DNA of 64,000 nucleotides. It comes from Serratia liquefaciens. Its GTDB lineage: Bacteria; Pseudomonadota; Gammaproteobacteria; Enterobacterales; Enterobacteriaceae. Where the stretch lies: contig NZ_CP088930.1 of assembly GCF_027594825.1 (NCBI RefSeq), positions 248,001 through 312,000 on the forward strand, read 5' to 3'. The position numbers and the translations under genes were made by a program. Positions 34,709-44,354 of the stretch are shown here, in pieces. Numbering within the stretch: position 1 is the stretch's first letter; every line of letters starts with the position of its first letter. The notes under the pieces are model-generated. The model ran no database searches and had not been told where the DNA came from. It saw only the letters and a program-made list of their open reading frames with translations.

Positions 34709-36157
34709 ATGAAAAAGCAGTATTTAATGGGGGTGGACGTTGGCACCCAAAGCGCAAAAGTGGTGATTTTTGATTTGGACGGCAACGTCATTTGCGAAGG
34801 GAAACAGCAACTGCGCAAGCTGGAGATCCCCGCGCCGCTGCTGGCGGAGCATCCTGATGACGATCTCTGGGACGCCCTCAAAGTGGCGTTTCGTCGCGTC
34901 ATGCAGCGTTTTGCTGAAGCCGGTGGTCAGCAGCAGGACATTCTGTCGATGGGGATTTGCATCGTTCGCTGCTGCCGTGCGCTGCTGAAAGAAAACGGTG
35001 AGCTGGCCTACCCGGTGATCAACTGGATGGATAAGCGCCTCAACAAGCCCTATGAGTATATAGATGCCTACCGGGAGGTGCGTTATATCACCACCACCTC
35101 GGGGTATATCACTCATAGGCTGACCGGCGAGTTCAAAGACACCTGCGCCAATTACATCGGTTGGTGGCCGATGGATAATGATAGCCTGGACTGGAGCACG
35201 GATCCGGCGGTCTGGCAAAGCTGCAATCTGACGCGAGATCGGGTACTGGACGTGGTGAAGCCGGGGGAAATCCTCGGTTATCTCAGCGAACGGGCGGCAC
35301 AGCAAATCGGTTTACCAGCAGGTCTCCCTGTTGTCGCGACTGCGCACGATAAAGCGGTAGAAGCCCTGGGGGCAGGTTCACTGGACGAGGGGGTCGCGCT
35401 TATTTCCCTTGGCACCTATATCGGCGCCATGGTGCATGGCCATGCCAACGTGAAAAACGCACGGCATTTCTGGCCTTTCCAGGCTTCGATCCCCGGCCGT
35501 TATTTGTATGAGTGTATGGGCGTGCGTCGCGGTATGTGGACCATCAGCTGGTTTCGCGACCAGTTTGGCGCGGCGGCATTGTCTGCGGCCCATGACGCGG
35601 GGGTTAGCATCGAAGAACTGTTGAACCACGAGGCCGAACGGGTGCCGGCGGGCTGCGAAGGTTTGATTACCGTCCATGACTGGGCACCTCCCTCAGAAGC
35701 CGAGTACCGCAAAGGTGCGATGATTGGCTTCGATGGCCGTCATACCCGGGCGCACATGTACCGCTCTATGCTGGAAGGTATCGCCTTCACCATGAAAAAC
35801 CACATGGATAAAATGGCGCAGGAGCTGAATACGCCCTTCAGCAGCCTGATCATCTCCGGCGGCGGCGCCAACAGCGATTTGTTTATGCAAATTTTCGCCG
35901 ACGTATTCGGGATCCCGACGCGTCGGAACCTGATGAGCGGCTCTGCCGCGGTGGGATGCGCCATCAATGCCGGCATGGCGATTGGCGTGTTCGAAAGCTA
36001 TCAGCAGGCCACCGAAAGGCTGGTGAAAATCGGCGACCGCTTTATGCCGGACAACCCTAATCATCTTTTTTATCAGCAACTCAATGAGCGGGTTTACCAA
36101 CAGGTGAACGCACACCTCGATCCGCTATTGCGTGCGCTCAGCCCTCTGGTGGATTAG
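34709..36157 (+). CDS. ygcE: FGGY-family carbohydrate kinase (YgcE-like)
   Basis: A 482-aa sugar kinase: MGVDVGTQSAKVVIFD phosphate-1 motif, NWMDKRLN, ISLGTYIGAMVHG for phosphate-2, and LIISGGGANSDLFMQIFADV for the adenosine motif. It would phosphorylate the sugar or polyol brought in by the permease. GAGGAG lies 8 nt before ATG 34709. It ends at the stop of the convergent GlpP-family gene with no gap. Confidence 0.87.
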   Translation: MKKQYLMGVDVGTQSAKVVIFDLDGNVICEGKQQLRKLEIPAPLLAEHPDDDLWDALKVAFRRVMQRFAEAGGQQQDILSMGICIVRCCRALLKENGELAYPVINWMDKRLNKPYEYIDAYREVRYITTTSGYITHRLTGEFKDTCANYIGWWPMDNDSLDWSTDPAVWQSCNLTRDRVLDVVKPGEILGYLSERAAQQIGLPAGLPVVATAHDKAVEALGAGSLDEGVALISLGTYIGAMVHGHANVKNARHFWPFQASIPGRYLYECMGVRRGMWTISWFRDQFGAAALSAAHDAGVSIEELLNHEAERVPAGCEGLITVHDWAPPSEAEYRKGAMIGFDGRHTRAHMYRSMLEGIAFTMKNHMDKMAQELNTPFSSLIISGGGANSDLFMQIFADVFGIPTRRNLMSGSAAVGCAINAGMAIGVFESYQQATERLVKIGDRFMPDNPNHLFYQQLNERVYQQVNAHLDPLLRALSPLVD

Positions 36158-36727
36158 CTATAACGCCAACTTCCACACGTCATGGTTGGTGGTGGAGACG
36201 GCAATCGCTCCGGCTTTTAACGCCGTCTGGGCGTCGTCTTCATCACACACCAGGCCGCCGGCGATGATCGGCAAATCGATTTTATCCGCCACCCAACCCA
36301 ACACTTTCGGCATGCAGCCTGGCAGGATTTCGATGCAGTCCGGCGTGGACTGCGCTACCTGCTTGTCGACGTTATGGAAGGAGATGGAATCGAGGATAAA
36401 CAGCCGGTGAATGGCATAGAACCCCTGCTGACGCGCAGCTTTGACCATTGAGGTTTTGGTACTGATGATGCCGTCGGCGGCGGTCACGATCTTCAGAAAG
36501 TTAATCACGATTTCTTTGTTGGAACTTCCCTCCAACAGATCTACGTGTACAAAGGCATATTTTCCGGCCTCTTTAATCTGCTGCACGATACGTCCGATGT
36601 TGCAGATATTGCCGTAGAGCACCGAAATAATCCGGCAGTCTGACTTCACCGCTGCCTGCAGACTTTCATTATCTTTTACGGCGGCAATCACCGGATGCAG
36701 TTTTAACAACTCAACAATTGAAGACAC
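36158..36727 (-). CDS. ygcP: GlpP-family antiterminator protein (YgcP-like)
   Basis: A 189-aa TIM-barrel protein of the glycerol-3-phosphate antiterminator family: LLKLHPVIAAVKDNESL, YAFVHVDLLEGSS, ADGIISTKTSMVKAARQQG, PDCIEILPGCMPKV and PIIAGGLVCDED in family order. The GTG start at 36727 has AGGGGAA 5 nt upstream and gives the usual length; the longer frame to 36823 adds a non-matching extension. GlpP stops mRNA termination when it binds glycerol-3-phosphate. Here the ligand may be a sugar phosphate from the kinase and the targets the twin leaders at 33022-33101 and 33303-33370 (inference). Confidence 0.88.
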   Translation of the reverse strand: MSSIVELLKLHPVIAAVKDNESLQAAVKSDCRIISVLYGNICNIGRIVQQIKEAGKYAFVHVDLLEGSSNKEIVINFLKIVTAADGIISTKTSMVKAARQQGFYAIHRLFILDSISFHNVDKQVAQSTPDCIEILPGCMPKVLGWVADKIDLPIIAGGLVCDEDDAQTALKAGAIAVSTTNHDVWKLAL

Positions 36728-36819
36728 GTTATTCCCCTGGTAGGCCCGCAGCAACAACGGCGGGCAATGCTCATTAACAACAAGGTAACACACCCCTACA
36801 CCGGTATCTCCACGTCCGC

Positions 36820-37737
36820 TCACAGCGCGGCGATCATGCCCGGCAACGGCTCAGGATACCCTGACCGCTGCCGGATTTCCTGCTGCAGCCAATCATGAAA
36901 ATACCCCACCCGGGGCATATCGCGCTTGCCTGCGGGAATTTCCAACCAGTAACCGTTGCGGCTTTTCAACTCAACCGGCGACAGCAGCACCAGCAGACCG
37001 CTTTGCAACTCATTGCGGATCATCATCCGATCCAACACGGCGTAGCCTGCGCCGGTAATGCAGGCGTTAATCACCTGGTCCTGCGTACTGAACTCCAGCC
37101 CGCTTTGCTGGCCGGCAATAGCCTGTCCCGCCGTCGTCAGCCAGCAGGGCCAGTTGTCCAGGCGAATATCGCCATTGAGGATGTGTAACTGAGGCTGGGT
37201 ATGCAGCGGCGGGAAGCCGCCATTGACCATCAGTAAAGGGCTGCCGACCAACACCAGTCGTTCATGGCATAACCATTCGCCCCGGGCGGCGCAGTCATCC
37301 GCATCGCCAAAGCGGATGGCGCAGTCGAAATCGCAATATTTTTGCCGGGTTTCACTGATCAGGGCGATCTGCAACTGGCTGTTACGGCTGCGCAACGCCA
37401 CCAAGCGGGGAGCCAGCCAACGGGTGGCAAAGGTCGGTGCCACCTGCAGACGCAGGTGCTGTAACGGATTGTGCAGTTGTACATGCTGGATCCCCTCCTC
37501 CAGGATATCCAGCGACTGCCGCACTCTTGGCAGTAACGAGATCGCGTCCTGCGTCAACGCCAGGCCACTGTGGCTACGGACAAACAGCAGCTTGCCCAGG
37601 AAAGCTTCAAGCTGCTTGATCTGCCGGCTGGCGGCGCTTTGAGTAATAAATAACGCCTCTGCCGCTTTGCTGAAACTCAGCGTTCGGCAGGTTTCCTCGA
37701 ATACGCGCAACATACTGAGTGAAGGAAGTTTTCTCAC
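36820..37737 (-). CDS. GcvA-type LysR regulator
   Basis: A 305-aa LysR protein: LPSLSMLRVFEETCRTLSFS and AALFITQSAASRQIKQLEAF form the winged helix-turn-helix, followed by the effector domain (DFDCAIRFGDADD, the GcvA type). It is divergent from the MFS-Fae-AKR-ALDH operon and probably its activator. The GlpP-family gene lies 92 bp downstream. Confidence 0.87.
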   Translation of the reverse strand: MRKLPSLSMLRVFEETCRTLSFSKAAEALFITQSAASRQIKQLEAFLGKLLFVRSHSGLALTQDAISLLPRVRQSLDILEEGIQHVQLHNPLQHLRLQVAPTFATRWLAPRLVALRSRNSQLQIALISETRQKYCDFDCAIRFGDADDCAARGEWLCHERLVLVGSPLLMVNGGFPPLHTQPQLHILNGDIRLDNWPCWLTTAGQAIAGQQSGLEFSTQDQVINACITGAGYAVLDRMMIRNELQSGLLVLLSPVELKSRNGYWLEIPAGKRDMPRVGYFHDWLQQEIRQRSGYPEPLPGMIAAL

Positions 37738-37976
37738 GATACGCGAAGCCTCTGTGCATAAAACAACATGTTAACCATATGTTGCTAATTTGCAGTGATT
37801 CGCCAGTCTGCACCCCGTTTATTTCTGTAAAACCAGAAGCCGATCACATGCGTTTTCCACCTGAGGGTATGACTAAAACGCACTCGCCGAAGCGCGGGTC
37901 TGCTGCCACATTGTTTACGCATTCAAAACAAAGAACCAACAATAACCCCACACCACTCCAACTGGAGGACAGGGCA

Positions 37977-39338
37977 ATGCAACATCTGACATCACAACAA
38001 ATACGTATGGATGACGTCCCCTTAAACCGATTCCATCTCAAAATCGCCGGGCTGACTTTCGGTGCCCACTTCACCGACGGCTATGTGCTGGGCGTCATAG
38101 GCTTCGCCCTGGCGCAAATCAAACCGCAAATGGGGATCTCCGCCTTTTGGGAAGGCATGTTGGGCAGTTCAGCGCTGATCGGCCTGTTTATCGGCAGTTT
38201 GGTGCTCGGCTGGGTTGCCGATTACATCGGTCGACAAAAAATATTCTGCTTTAGCTTTGTGGTGATCACCCTGGCCTCGGCGCTGCAATTTTTCGCCACC
38301 ACGCCGGAACAGCTCTTCTTGCTGCGGGTGCTGGTCGGCATCGGATTAGGCGGCGACTTCTCCGTCGGTCACACCATGCTGGCCGAATTTTCTCCCCGTA
38401 AACACCGTGGCGTACTGCTGGGATCTTTCAGCGTGATCTGGACTTTTGGCTACGTAGCCGCCGGGTTTGCCGGTCACTTCCTGACGGCGATGGGACCGGA
38501 TGCCTGGCGCTGGCTGCTCTCTTCATCCGCCGTGCCGGCCGTCATCATATTGCTCATGCGCATAGGCACGCCGGAATCTCCCCGCTGGCTGATGGGAAAA
38601 GGGCGTCACGAACAGGCCATGGCCATCGTACACCGCTATTTTGGCCCTAACGTCAAGCTGGTTGATGAGGCCCCCACCCTGAGTAAACAGCGCTTTTTCT
38701 CGCTGTTCGGCCCGGTATATCGTCGGCGCACCGCGTTCAACAGCCTGTTCTTTGTCTGTCTGGTGATCCCCTACTTTGCGATTTATACCTTCTTGCCGTC
38801 CATTCTGCAGGTCATGGGCCTGGATCAAAATTTCGCCACCGACCTGTTGCTCAACGGCCTGCTGATCGTCGGTGCGCTGCTCGGCATTTTGCTGACCATG
38901 TTCTGTTCACGACGAGGCTTCCTGATCGGTTCCTTCGTGTTCCTCGCGGCCTGCCTGGTGTTGCTTAGCCTGATCCCCGCCAGCCAATCGGCGTGGCTGA
39001 TCGCGCTGTTTGCAGCTTTCACGCTGGTGATGTCGGCGGTCAGCAACCTGGTCGGCGTTTTTCCCGCGGAAAGTTTCCCTACGGAAGTCCGCTCAATGGG
39101 CGTCGGGTTCGCCACGTCAATGAGCCGTCTGGGTTCTGCCATCGGCACCGGCCTGTTGCCACTGGCGATTGTCCACTACGGCATGCCCGCCACCACCGGC
39201 ATTCTGGCCGTGATCTTGATTATCGGCGCGTTAGTCTCCATCGCCTGGGCGCCAGAAACCAAAGGATTAACCCTGGTGGACGCCAGCCAGGATCCGGCAC
39301 AGCGCGCAGACAGTGCGTTGGCCGCGACGATTAAATAG
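37977..39338 (+). CDS. MFS metabolite:H+ symporter
   Basis: A 453-aa MFS transporter: LTFGAHFTDGYVLGVIGFAL, LGWVADYIGRQK loop motif, GIGLGGDFSVG and TPESPRWLM. This is the sugar-porter/aromatic-acid-symporter type. ATG 37977 follows GGAGGA 7 nt upstream; the longer reading frame overlaps the LysR promoter. It is the first gene of a catabolic operon with the Fae-like, aldo/keto reductase and aldehyde dehydrogenase genes. Confidence 0.85.
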   Translation: MQHLTSQQIRMDDVPLNRFHLKIAGLTFGAHFTDGYVLGVIGFALAQIKPQMGISAFWEGMLGSSALIGLFIGSLVLGWVADYIGRQKIFCFSFVVITLASALQFFATTPEQLFLLRVLVGIGLGGDFSVGHTMLAEFSPRKHRGVLLGSFSVIWTFGYVAAGFAGHFLTAMGPDAWRWLLSSSAVPAVIILLMRIGTPESPRWLMGKGRHEQAMAIVHRYFGPNVKLVDEAPTLSKQRFFSLFGPVYRRRTAFNSLFFVCLVIPYFAIYTFLPSILQVMGLDQNFATDLLLNGLLIVGALLGILLTMFCSRRGFLIGSFVFLAACLVLLSLIPASQSAWLIALFAAFTLVMSAVSNLVGVFPAESFPTEVRSMGVGFATSMSRLGSAIGTGLLPLAIVHYGMPATTGILAVILIIGALVSIAWAPETKGLTLVDASQDPAQRADSALAATIK

Positions 39339-39368
39339 CACCATCTGACTGAAAACAGGAGCAATGAC

Positions 39369-39872
39369 GTGGAAATGTATATCGGTGAAGGGTTTGAGGG
39401 TAATGGCGTTAACGCCTCGCACATCAATGTTTTGATCGGCCCGCGTCAGGGTGCGGTTGGTCAGGCGTTCTCATCCAGTCTGGCTTCCCCCAGCCAGGGA
39501 CACTGCCCCTTTATGGTGGTAGTGAAACCCAATGTGCCTACCAAACCTATGACGCTGTATGTCAACAAGGCCGAAATCAGCGGTGAACTGCATGGCAACG
39601 CCACCTGGGGTGCCTCCCAGGCGGCCATCGCCAAAGCGGTGGCGGAAGCCCTGCTGGAGGGGGTCCTGCCGCCAGAGGCCGAAGACCAGTGGTGCATCGT
39701 GACCGCCAACTGGGTGAATCCGGCCTGTGACGATCTGGACGAGGTGTATCGGAATAACTACCGCGCCTGCAGCCAGGCGATCCATGCGGCGATGAATCAG
39801 TTGCCCAACCGTAGCCAGCTCGCCCAGGCTCTGCCACAGCTGACTAATCCCTTTTATACCCCGCGTGCCTGA
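39369..39872 (+). CDS. Formaldehyde-activating-enzyme (Fae) homologue
   Basis: A 167-aa protein with the Fae fold: MYIGEGFEGNGVNASHINVLIG contains the family's catalytic-site His (here His17 counted from ATG 39375), then PRQGAVGQAFSSSL, AKAVAEALLEGVLPPEAEDQWCI and a C-terminal YRNNYRACSQAI. Fae joins formaldehyde to tetrahydromethanopterin in methylotrophs; this bacterium is not expected to have that cofactor. GTG 39369 is 7 nt after AGGAG; ATG 39375 is also possible. Its role in this operon is open. Confidence 0.82.
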   Translation: MEMYIGEGFEGNGVNASHINVLIGPRQGAVGQAFSSSLASPSQGHCPFMVVVKPNVPTKPMTLYVNKAEISGELHGNATWGASQAAIAKAVAEALLEGVLPPEAEDQWCIVTANWVNPACDDLDEVYRNNYRACSQAIHAAMNQLPNRSQLAQALPQLTNPFYTPRA

Positions 39873-39882
39873 GGAGAACGCC

Positions 39883-40926
39883 ATGGATTACATCAATCTT
39901 GGTCAGTGTGGACTGAAAGTTTCCCGCTTGTGCCTCGGCACCATGAACATGGGCAGCAAACAATGGAAACCCTGGATTTTTGACGAACAGCAAAGCGAGC
40001 CGCTGATACGCCACGCGCTCGAGTGCGGGATCAACTTCATTGACCTGGCGGATTTTTACTCCAGCGGCGCAGGCGAGGAAGTGGTTGGCCGCATCATTGC
40101 GCGCGTGGCCCAGCGCGACGAGCTGGTGTTGACCACCAAAGTCGGCTACCCGCTGGGTGGCGGCAGCAATAATCAGGGGCATTCACGCAAGCACATCATG
40201 ACCAGTATTGACGCCAGCCTGCGTCGCCTGGGCACCGATTATGTCGATATTTACATGCTGCACTACTTTGACGTGAACACCCCCGTCGAAGAAACCTGGT
40301 CGGCGATGAACGATATCGTCCGAGCAGGCAAGGCGCGGTATGTCGGCGTATCGACCATGTATGCCTGGCAATTGGCGAAAATCCTGTGGATATGCGAGCG
40401 ACAGGGGTTCGTCAAGCCCATCAACATGCAATTGCAGCTCAACTGCGCCTACCGCGAAGAAGAGCGCGAGATGATCCCCTTGTGCCGCGATCAAGGTTTG
40501 GGCATTTCGGTGTTCAGCCCCCTGGCTCGGGGGTTATTAAGCTGCGATTTCAACTCGGTGCGAAACCAAACGGATTTCTTCACTCAGGAGATGTATGCCG
40601 ATACGGCTTCGCGCAACGTCGCACACTCGGTCAGCCAGGTGGCGACGCTGCGCGGTCTCCCGCCGGCGCAAATTGCTCAGGCCTGGGTGCTCGGTCACCG
40701 GGGAGTGGACTGCATGCTGGTCGGCGCCGACACTGTGCAACAGATAGACAGCGCCGTCAGTGCCTTATCGACCCCGCTCAGTGACGACGAACGCTATGAG
40801 CTGGAACGCCACTACACCCCCTGCGATGTGATTAACGATTACACCGCAGGCAAACGCATTGCGCGTGAGAGCCGCCCAACTCGCGGTTTTACCCTGGACA
40901 ATACCGACACAAGGAACATTGCATGA
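39883..40926 (+). CDS. Aldo/keto reductase
   Basis: A 347-aa NAD(P)H-dependent reductase with a TIM barrel: LGTMNMGS, the catalytic Asp and Tyr in DLADFYSSG, Lys in LTTKVGYP and His in YMLHYFD. The VFSPLARGLLSC segment binds the coenzyme. ATG 39883 has GAGGAG upstream, and the 3' end overlaps the ALDH start by 4 nt. It would interconvert an aldehyde or ketone and alcohol in the pathway. Confidence 0.9.
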   Translation: MDYINLGQCGLKVSRLCLGTMNMGSKQWKPWIFDEQQSEPLIRHALECGINFIDLADFYSSGAGEEVVGRIIARVAQRDELVLTTKVGYPLGGGSNNQGHSRKHIMTSIDASLRRLGTDYVDIYMLHYFDVNTPVEETWSAMNDIVRAGKARYVGVSTMYAWQLAKILWICERQGFVKPINMQLQLNCAYREEEREMIPLCRDQGLGISVFSPLARGLLSCDFNSVRNQTDFFTQEMYADTASRNVAHSVSQVATLRGLPPAQIAQAWVLGHRGVDCMLVGADTVQQIDSAVSALSTPLSDDERYELERHYTPCDVINDYTAGKRIARESRPTRGFTLDNTDTRNIA

Positions 40927-42374
40927 CCTCCTATTCTTCCCTGCTACGCAACGGCTGGTATTGCGACGGCCAATGGCGCAGCGCACCTCGGCACTATCCC
41001 GTAAACAACCCCGCCACCGGCGAGAAACTGGCGGAAGTCGCCCTTGCCGGCGCCGCAGAAACCGAAGCGGCAATTGCGGCAGCCTCGGCCGCACTGCCTG
41101 CCTGGCGCGCCTTGCCGGCAAAGGCACGCTCACAGATCCTGCAACGCTGGTTTCAACTGATCGTGGCGCATCAGGCCCCGTTGGCGGAGCTGATGGTGGC
41201 AGAACAAGGCAAGGTATTGAGCGAAGCACAGGGAGAAGTGCTTTATGCCGCCAGCTTTATTGAATGGTTTGCCGAGCAGGCCAAGCGCGCCTACGGTCAC
41301 ACCATTCCTGCCACCAAAGCCGGCAACCAAATCCTGACCTTTAAACAGCCGGTTGGCGTCATTGCCGCGATCACGCCGTGGAATTTTCCCTTGGCCATGC
41401 TGACGCGCAAGCTCGGCCCCGCGCTGGCAGCCGGGTGTACCGCCGTGATCAAACCGGCCAATGAGACCCCACTTTCCGCCTTTGCGCTGATCGTGCTGGC
41501 AGAACAGGCCGGCGTTCCCCCCGGGGTGATTAACGCCGTCTCCGGCGATACCCCGGCGATTGGTACGTCACTGATGGCAAGTTCACAGGTGCGCAAGGTC
41601 TCCTTTACCGGTTCGACACCGGTGGGAAAACTGCTGATGCGTCAGGCGGCGGATACGGTGAAAAAACTGTCGCTGGAACTGGGAGGGAACGCCCCCTTTA
41701 TCGTGTTTGACGATGCGGACCTGAGTGCGGCGGTGGCGGGCGCGATGGCGGCCAAATTCCGTAACAGTGGCCAAACCTGCGTGTGCGTGAATCGCTTCTA
41801 TATTCAGGACGGCGTTTACGATCGTTTTATCCAGTTATTGACCGAGGCCACCCGGGCGTTGAAAGTGGCTCCCGGCATGACGCCAGGAGCCCAGCAAGGG
41901 CCGTTAATCCATCTGAAAGCGGTAGAAAAAGTGGAGGCTCACCTGCAGGATGCATTAAGCCAGGGAGCACGACTGATGTGCGGGGGCGAGCGCCATCCGC
42001 TCGGGGGAACCTTCTTCCAACCCACGGTATTGGCCGACGCCAACGAACAGATGCGGTTGGCGCATGAAGAAACTTTCGGGCCGCTGGCAGCCTGCTTCCG
42101 TTTCCATACCGAAGAAGAAGTGATCCGCAGGGCTAACGACACGCCTTTCGGATTGGCCGCCTATCTCTACACTCGCGACCTGGCGCGTGCGTTCCGTGTC
42201 TCGCGCCAGCTGGAAAGCGGTATGGTGGGCATCAATGAAGGCATTATCTCGACCGAGGTGGCGCCCTTTGGCGGCGTCAAAGAGTCTGGCCTGGGCCGTG
42301 AGGGCGCGGATGTGGGACTCGAGGAATATCTCGAAACCCAGTATGTCAATTTGGGGCAACTGGGCGGCGAATAA
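40923..42374 (+). CDS. Aldehyde dehydrogenase (succinate-semialdehyde type)
   Basis: A 483-aa NAD(P)-dependent ALDH: AITPWNFPLAMLTRKLGPAL, VSFTGSTPVGK, Glu in LELGGNAPF, and Cys in NSGQTCVCVNR. The length and text are closest to GabD-like succinate-semialdehyde dehydrogenases. ATG overlaps the stop of the reductase gene (ATGA). It is the last gene of the operon, and its 3' end overlaps the convergent MarR-GNAT gene by 29 bp. Confidence 0.9.
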   Translation: MTSYSSLLRNGWYCDGQWRSAPRHYPVNNPATGEKLAEVALAGAAETEAAIAAASAALPAWRALPAKARSQILQRWFQLIVAHQAPLAELMVAEQGKVLSEAQGEVLYAASFIEWFAEQAKRAYGHTIPATKAGNQILTFKQPVGVIAAITPWNFPLAMLTRKLGPALAAGCTAVIKPANETPLSAFALIVLAEQAGVPPGVINAVSGDTPAIGTSLMASSQVRKVSFTGSTPVGKLLMRQAADTVKKLSLELGGNAPFIVFDDADLSAAVAGAMAAKFRNSGQTCVCVNRFYIQDGVYDRFIQLLTEATRALKVAPGMTPGAQQGPLIHLKAVEKVEAHLQDALSQGARLMCGGERHPLGGTFFQPTVLADANEQMRLAHEETFGPLAACFRFHTEEEVIRRANDTPFGLAAYLYTRDLARAFRVSRQLESGMVGINEGIISTEVAPFGGVKESGLGREGADVGLEEYLETQYVNLGQLGGE

Positions 42375-43311
42375 ATAGCTGTTCGGTCATCAATTGCCCC
42401 CACTGCGTGCCCGGCTGCTCTTCTGCAAGCACGAAACCGACGCTTTCATAAAGATGCCGGGCCGCATCCAGCCCTTTGAAGGTCCACAGATGGATTTCGT
42501 CAAAGGCATTTTCATCGCAAAAACTGACTGCCCGATTCAGCAACTGGCGGCCAATGCCGCCGCCACGTAAGCTGTCATCGATGATAAATGCGCGCAAGTG
42601 AGCGCGGTTGCCCCCCAAGGTTTCGCCATCAATCGAAACCGAGCCGACAATGCGATCGCCCTTCAGGGCGGACCAGGTCTGGTTTAATGGATTCGACAAA
42701 CGCCCGGCCAGATCGGCCAATGCTGAGCCCACCGCAGCTTCAAAGAAGGCGCCGAACCCCACGGTGCGGGAATAGTATTGCATGTGCATTTCCAGCGTTC
42801 TGGCGGTGAAGCCCGGCAGATAACCGCTGACAATCTCGATGGGCGCTGCAGAAACCGACGTTTCCCCCAAGCGATGTGCTCGCAACGCTGTGGCATAGCT
42901 ATGCAGCCCATCGGCGATGCCGACGCTGGCGTCGGCCGGCAACTGCGCCAGAGCGGTAAGCACCTGACGATCGGCAAAACGATTGATGCCCGCCAGGGTT
43001 TCTCGCCCTTGCGCCGTCAGCCGCAGGATCTTCTCTCTGGCATCTCGCGGGCTGGCCTGCGTTGCCAGCTCCCCGGCTTTGATCAGCTTGTTCAGCATGC
43101 GGCTGACGCTGGATTTCTCCAGGTTCAGCACGCTGCAAAGCTCGGCGGCGGTATCAACGTGCCGATCGCCTATTTCAATCAACGCATGCACCGCCGATGG
43201 CGGCAGGTCGGTTCCTGCCAGGGTATTGCCCATAAATCCCAGCTCACGCACCAAATGGCGCGACGCATCCCTGATCGGGTGTAAATACGGACTTGGTTGG
43301 AGGATTGACAT
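42346..43311 (-). CDS. MarR-GNAT fusion protein
   Basis: About 321 aa. The N-terminal half is a MarR winged helix (VDTAAELCSVLNLEKSSVSRMLNKL, then ASPRDAREKILRLTAQG). The C-terminal half is a GNAT acetyltransferase (RAHLRAFIIDDSLRGGGIGRQLLNRAV, acetyl-CoA loop RGGGIGRQL). The start 43311 lies just after a 14-bp palindrome; an earlier start at 43347 would fall inside it. It is self-regulating in all likelihood, and the acetylated substrate is unknown. Confidence 0.85.
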   Translation of the reverse strand: MSILQPSPYLHPIRDASRHLVRELGFMGNTLAGTDLPPSAVHALIEIGDRHVDTAAELCSVLNLEKSSVSRMLNKLIKAGELATQASPRDAREKILRLTAQGRETLAGINRFADRQVLTALAQLPADASVGIADGLHSYATALRAHRLGETSVSAAPIEIVSGYLPGFTARTLEMHMQYYSRTVGFGAFFEAAVGSALADLAGRLSNPLNQTWSALKGDRIVGSVSIDGETLGGNRAHLRAFIIDDSLRGGGIGRQLLNRAVSFCDENAFDEIHLWTFKGLDAARHLYESVGFVLAEEQPGTQWGQLMTEQLFIRRPVAPN

Positions 43312-43319
43312 GATCGCGG

Positions 43320-43354
43320 CTCTGATATGGTTGTATTGTGCAACCATATCAGAG
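43320..43354. promoter_or_regulatory. Operator of the MarR-GNAT gene
   Basis: CTCTGATATGGTTG and CAACCATATCAGAG form a perfect 14-bp inverted repeat with a 7-nt spacer (TATTGTG) just upstream of the start. Confidence 0.8.
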
Positions 43355-43422
43355 TTATTCAGCAGTGCAAAGGGGCACGGATCCTAGAGGACAGCTGCCC
43401 GTCATCAGGCTTGCTCAGGTTT

Positions 43423-44109
43423 TTAGGCAGCACCCTCGCCCTTTTTTAACTCTTTCAGGTATTTGTAAACCGTGGCGCGGCCGAGGGATAACACGTTGGC
43501 GATATAATCAGCGGCGCTTTTGGCTTTGAACGCACCTTCGTTATACAGGTCAATCACCAACTGCTTTTTCTGTTCGCGACTCAATGAACCCAATGAGGCA
43601 TTTTGCCGGCGGATCCACTCGTGCAGGAAGGTGTTGATCTTCTCCTGCCAGTCATCTTTGAATAACTGCTGTGGCTGAGGCTGCAAACGGGTGACCGACA
43701 GGAACATATCCAACGCATTTCTGGCGTCTTCAAATGTCGCGGTGCTCAAATTAATGCACAGCAGGTAGCGGGGAACGCCCTGTTCGTCTTTTGCGGCAAT
43801 GCTCACCGATCGCATTTTCTTGCCGTCCCAGTTGAGCTTTTCATAAGGGCCGGTCACCTGGCCTTCGCTGTCGATGTCAAAATCCTCCAAACCGGCATCG
43901 TCACCCGGTTTGCGTTTCGACAGATTATTGGCGAGGTAGGCCACCTTATTGGTAGAGAGATCGTGTATCACCACTTCCACATTGGGAAAAAACAGCGCTG
44001 CAATGCCGTCGGCGACCGACTGCAGTAATTCTAATTGGGACGTGGTTTTCAGCACTTTGCTATTACTCCATAGCGATAAGGCATGATGATATTGGCCAGT
44101 TTTCATCAT
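43423..44109 (-). CDS. YheO/DauR-type PAS-HTH regulator
   Basis: A 228-aa protein with a PAS-like YheO domain (PNVEVVIHDLSTNKVAYLAN then RYLLCINLSTATFEDAR) and a C-terminal HTH (QLVIDLYNEGAFKAKSAADYIA then LSLGRATVYKYLKEL). DauR from this family represses D-arginine catabolism. No catabolic gene is adjacent in the same operon, so the target is unknown. Confidence 0.85.
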   Translation of the reverse strand: MMKTGQYHHALSLWSNSKVLKTTSQLELLQSVADGIAALFFPNVEVVIHDLSTNKVAYLANNLSKRKPGDDAGLEDFDIDSEGQVTGPYEKLNWDGKKMRSVSIAAKDEQGVPRYLLCINLSTATFEDARNALDMFLSVTRLQPQPQQLFKDDWQEKINTFLHEWIRRQNASLGSLSREQKKQLVIDLYNEGAFKAKSAADYIANVLSLGRATVYKYLKELKKGEGAA

Positions 44110-44354
44110 TGGGTCAGCCGCTTAGCATACCTCAGTTGCCCCGCAATGCCGAGCGGGGGAACGGCTTACCACCCTCCCGCACCGGACCTACTGTTTTAGC
44201 AATCAACGGTCAGGGCGGTGTTAGTTGTTCATGGATCACTACATCAACCCATTAATGCCACTTTATGGAATTATAAAATCCAGATGGTTTCATTATCTGC
44301 CATCACCTGTACTGGTATATTTACTCCCATACTTCTATTTCGGAGATTAAATTT

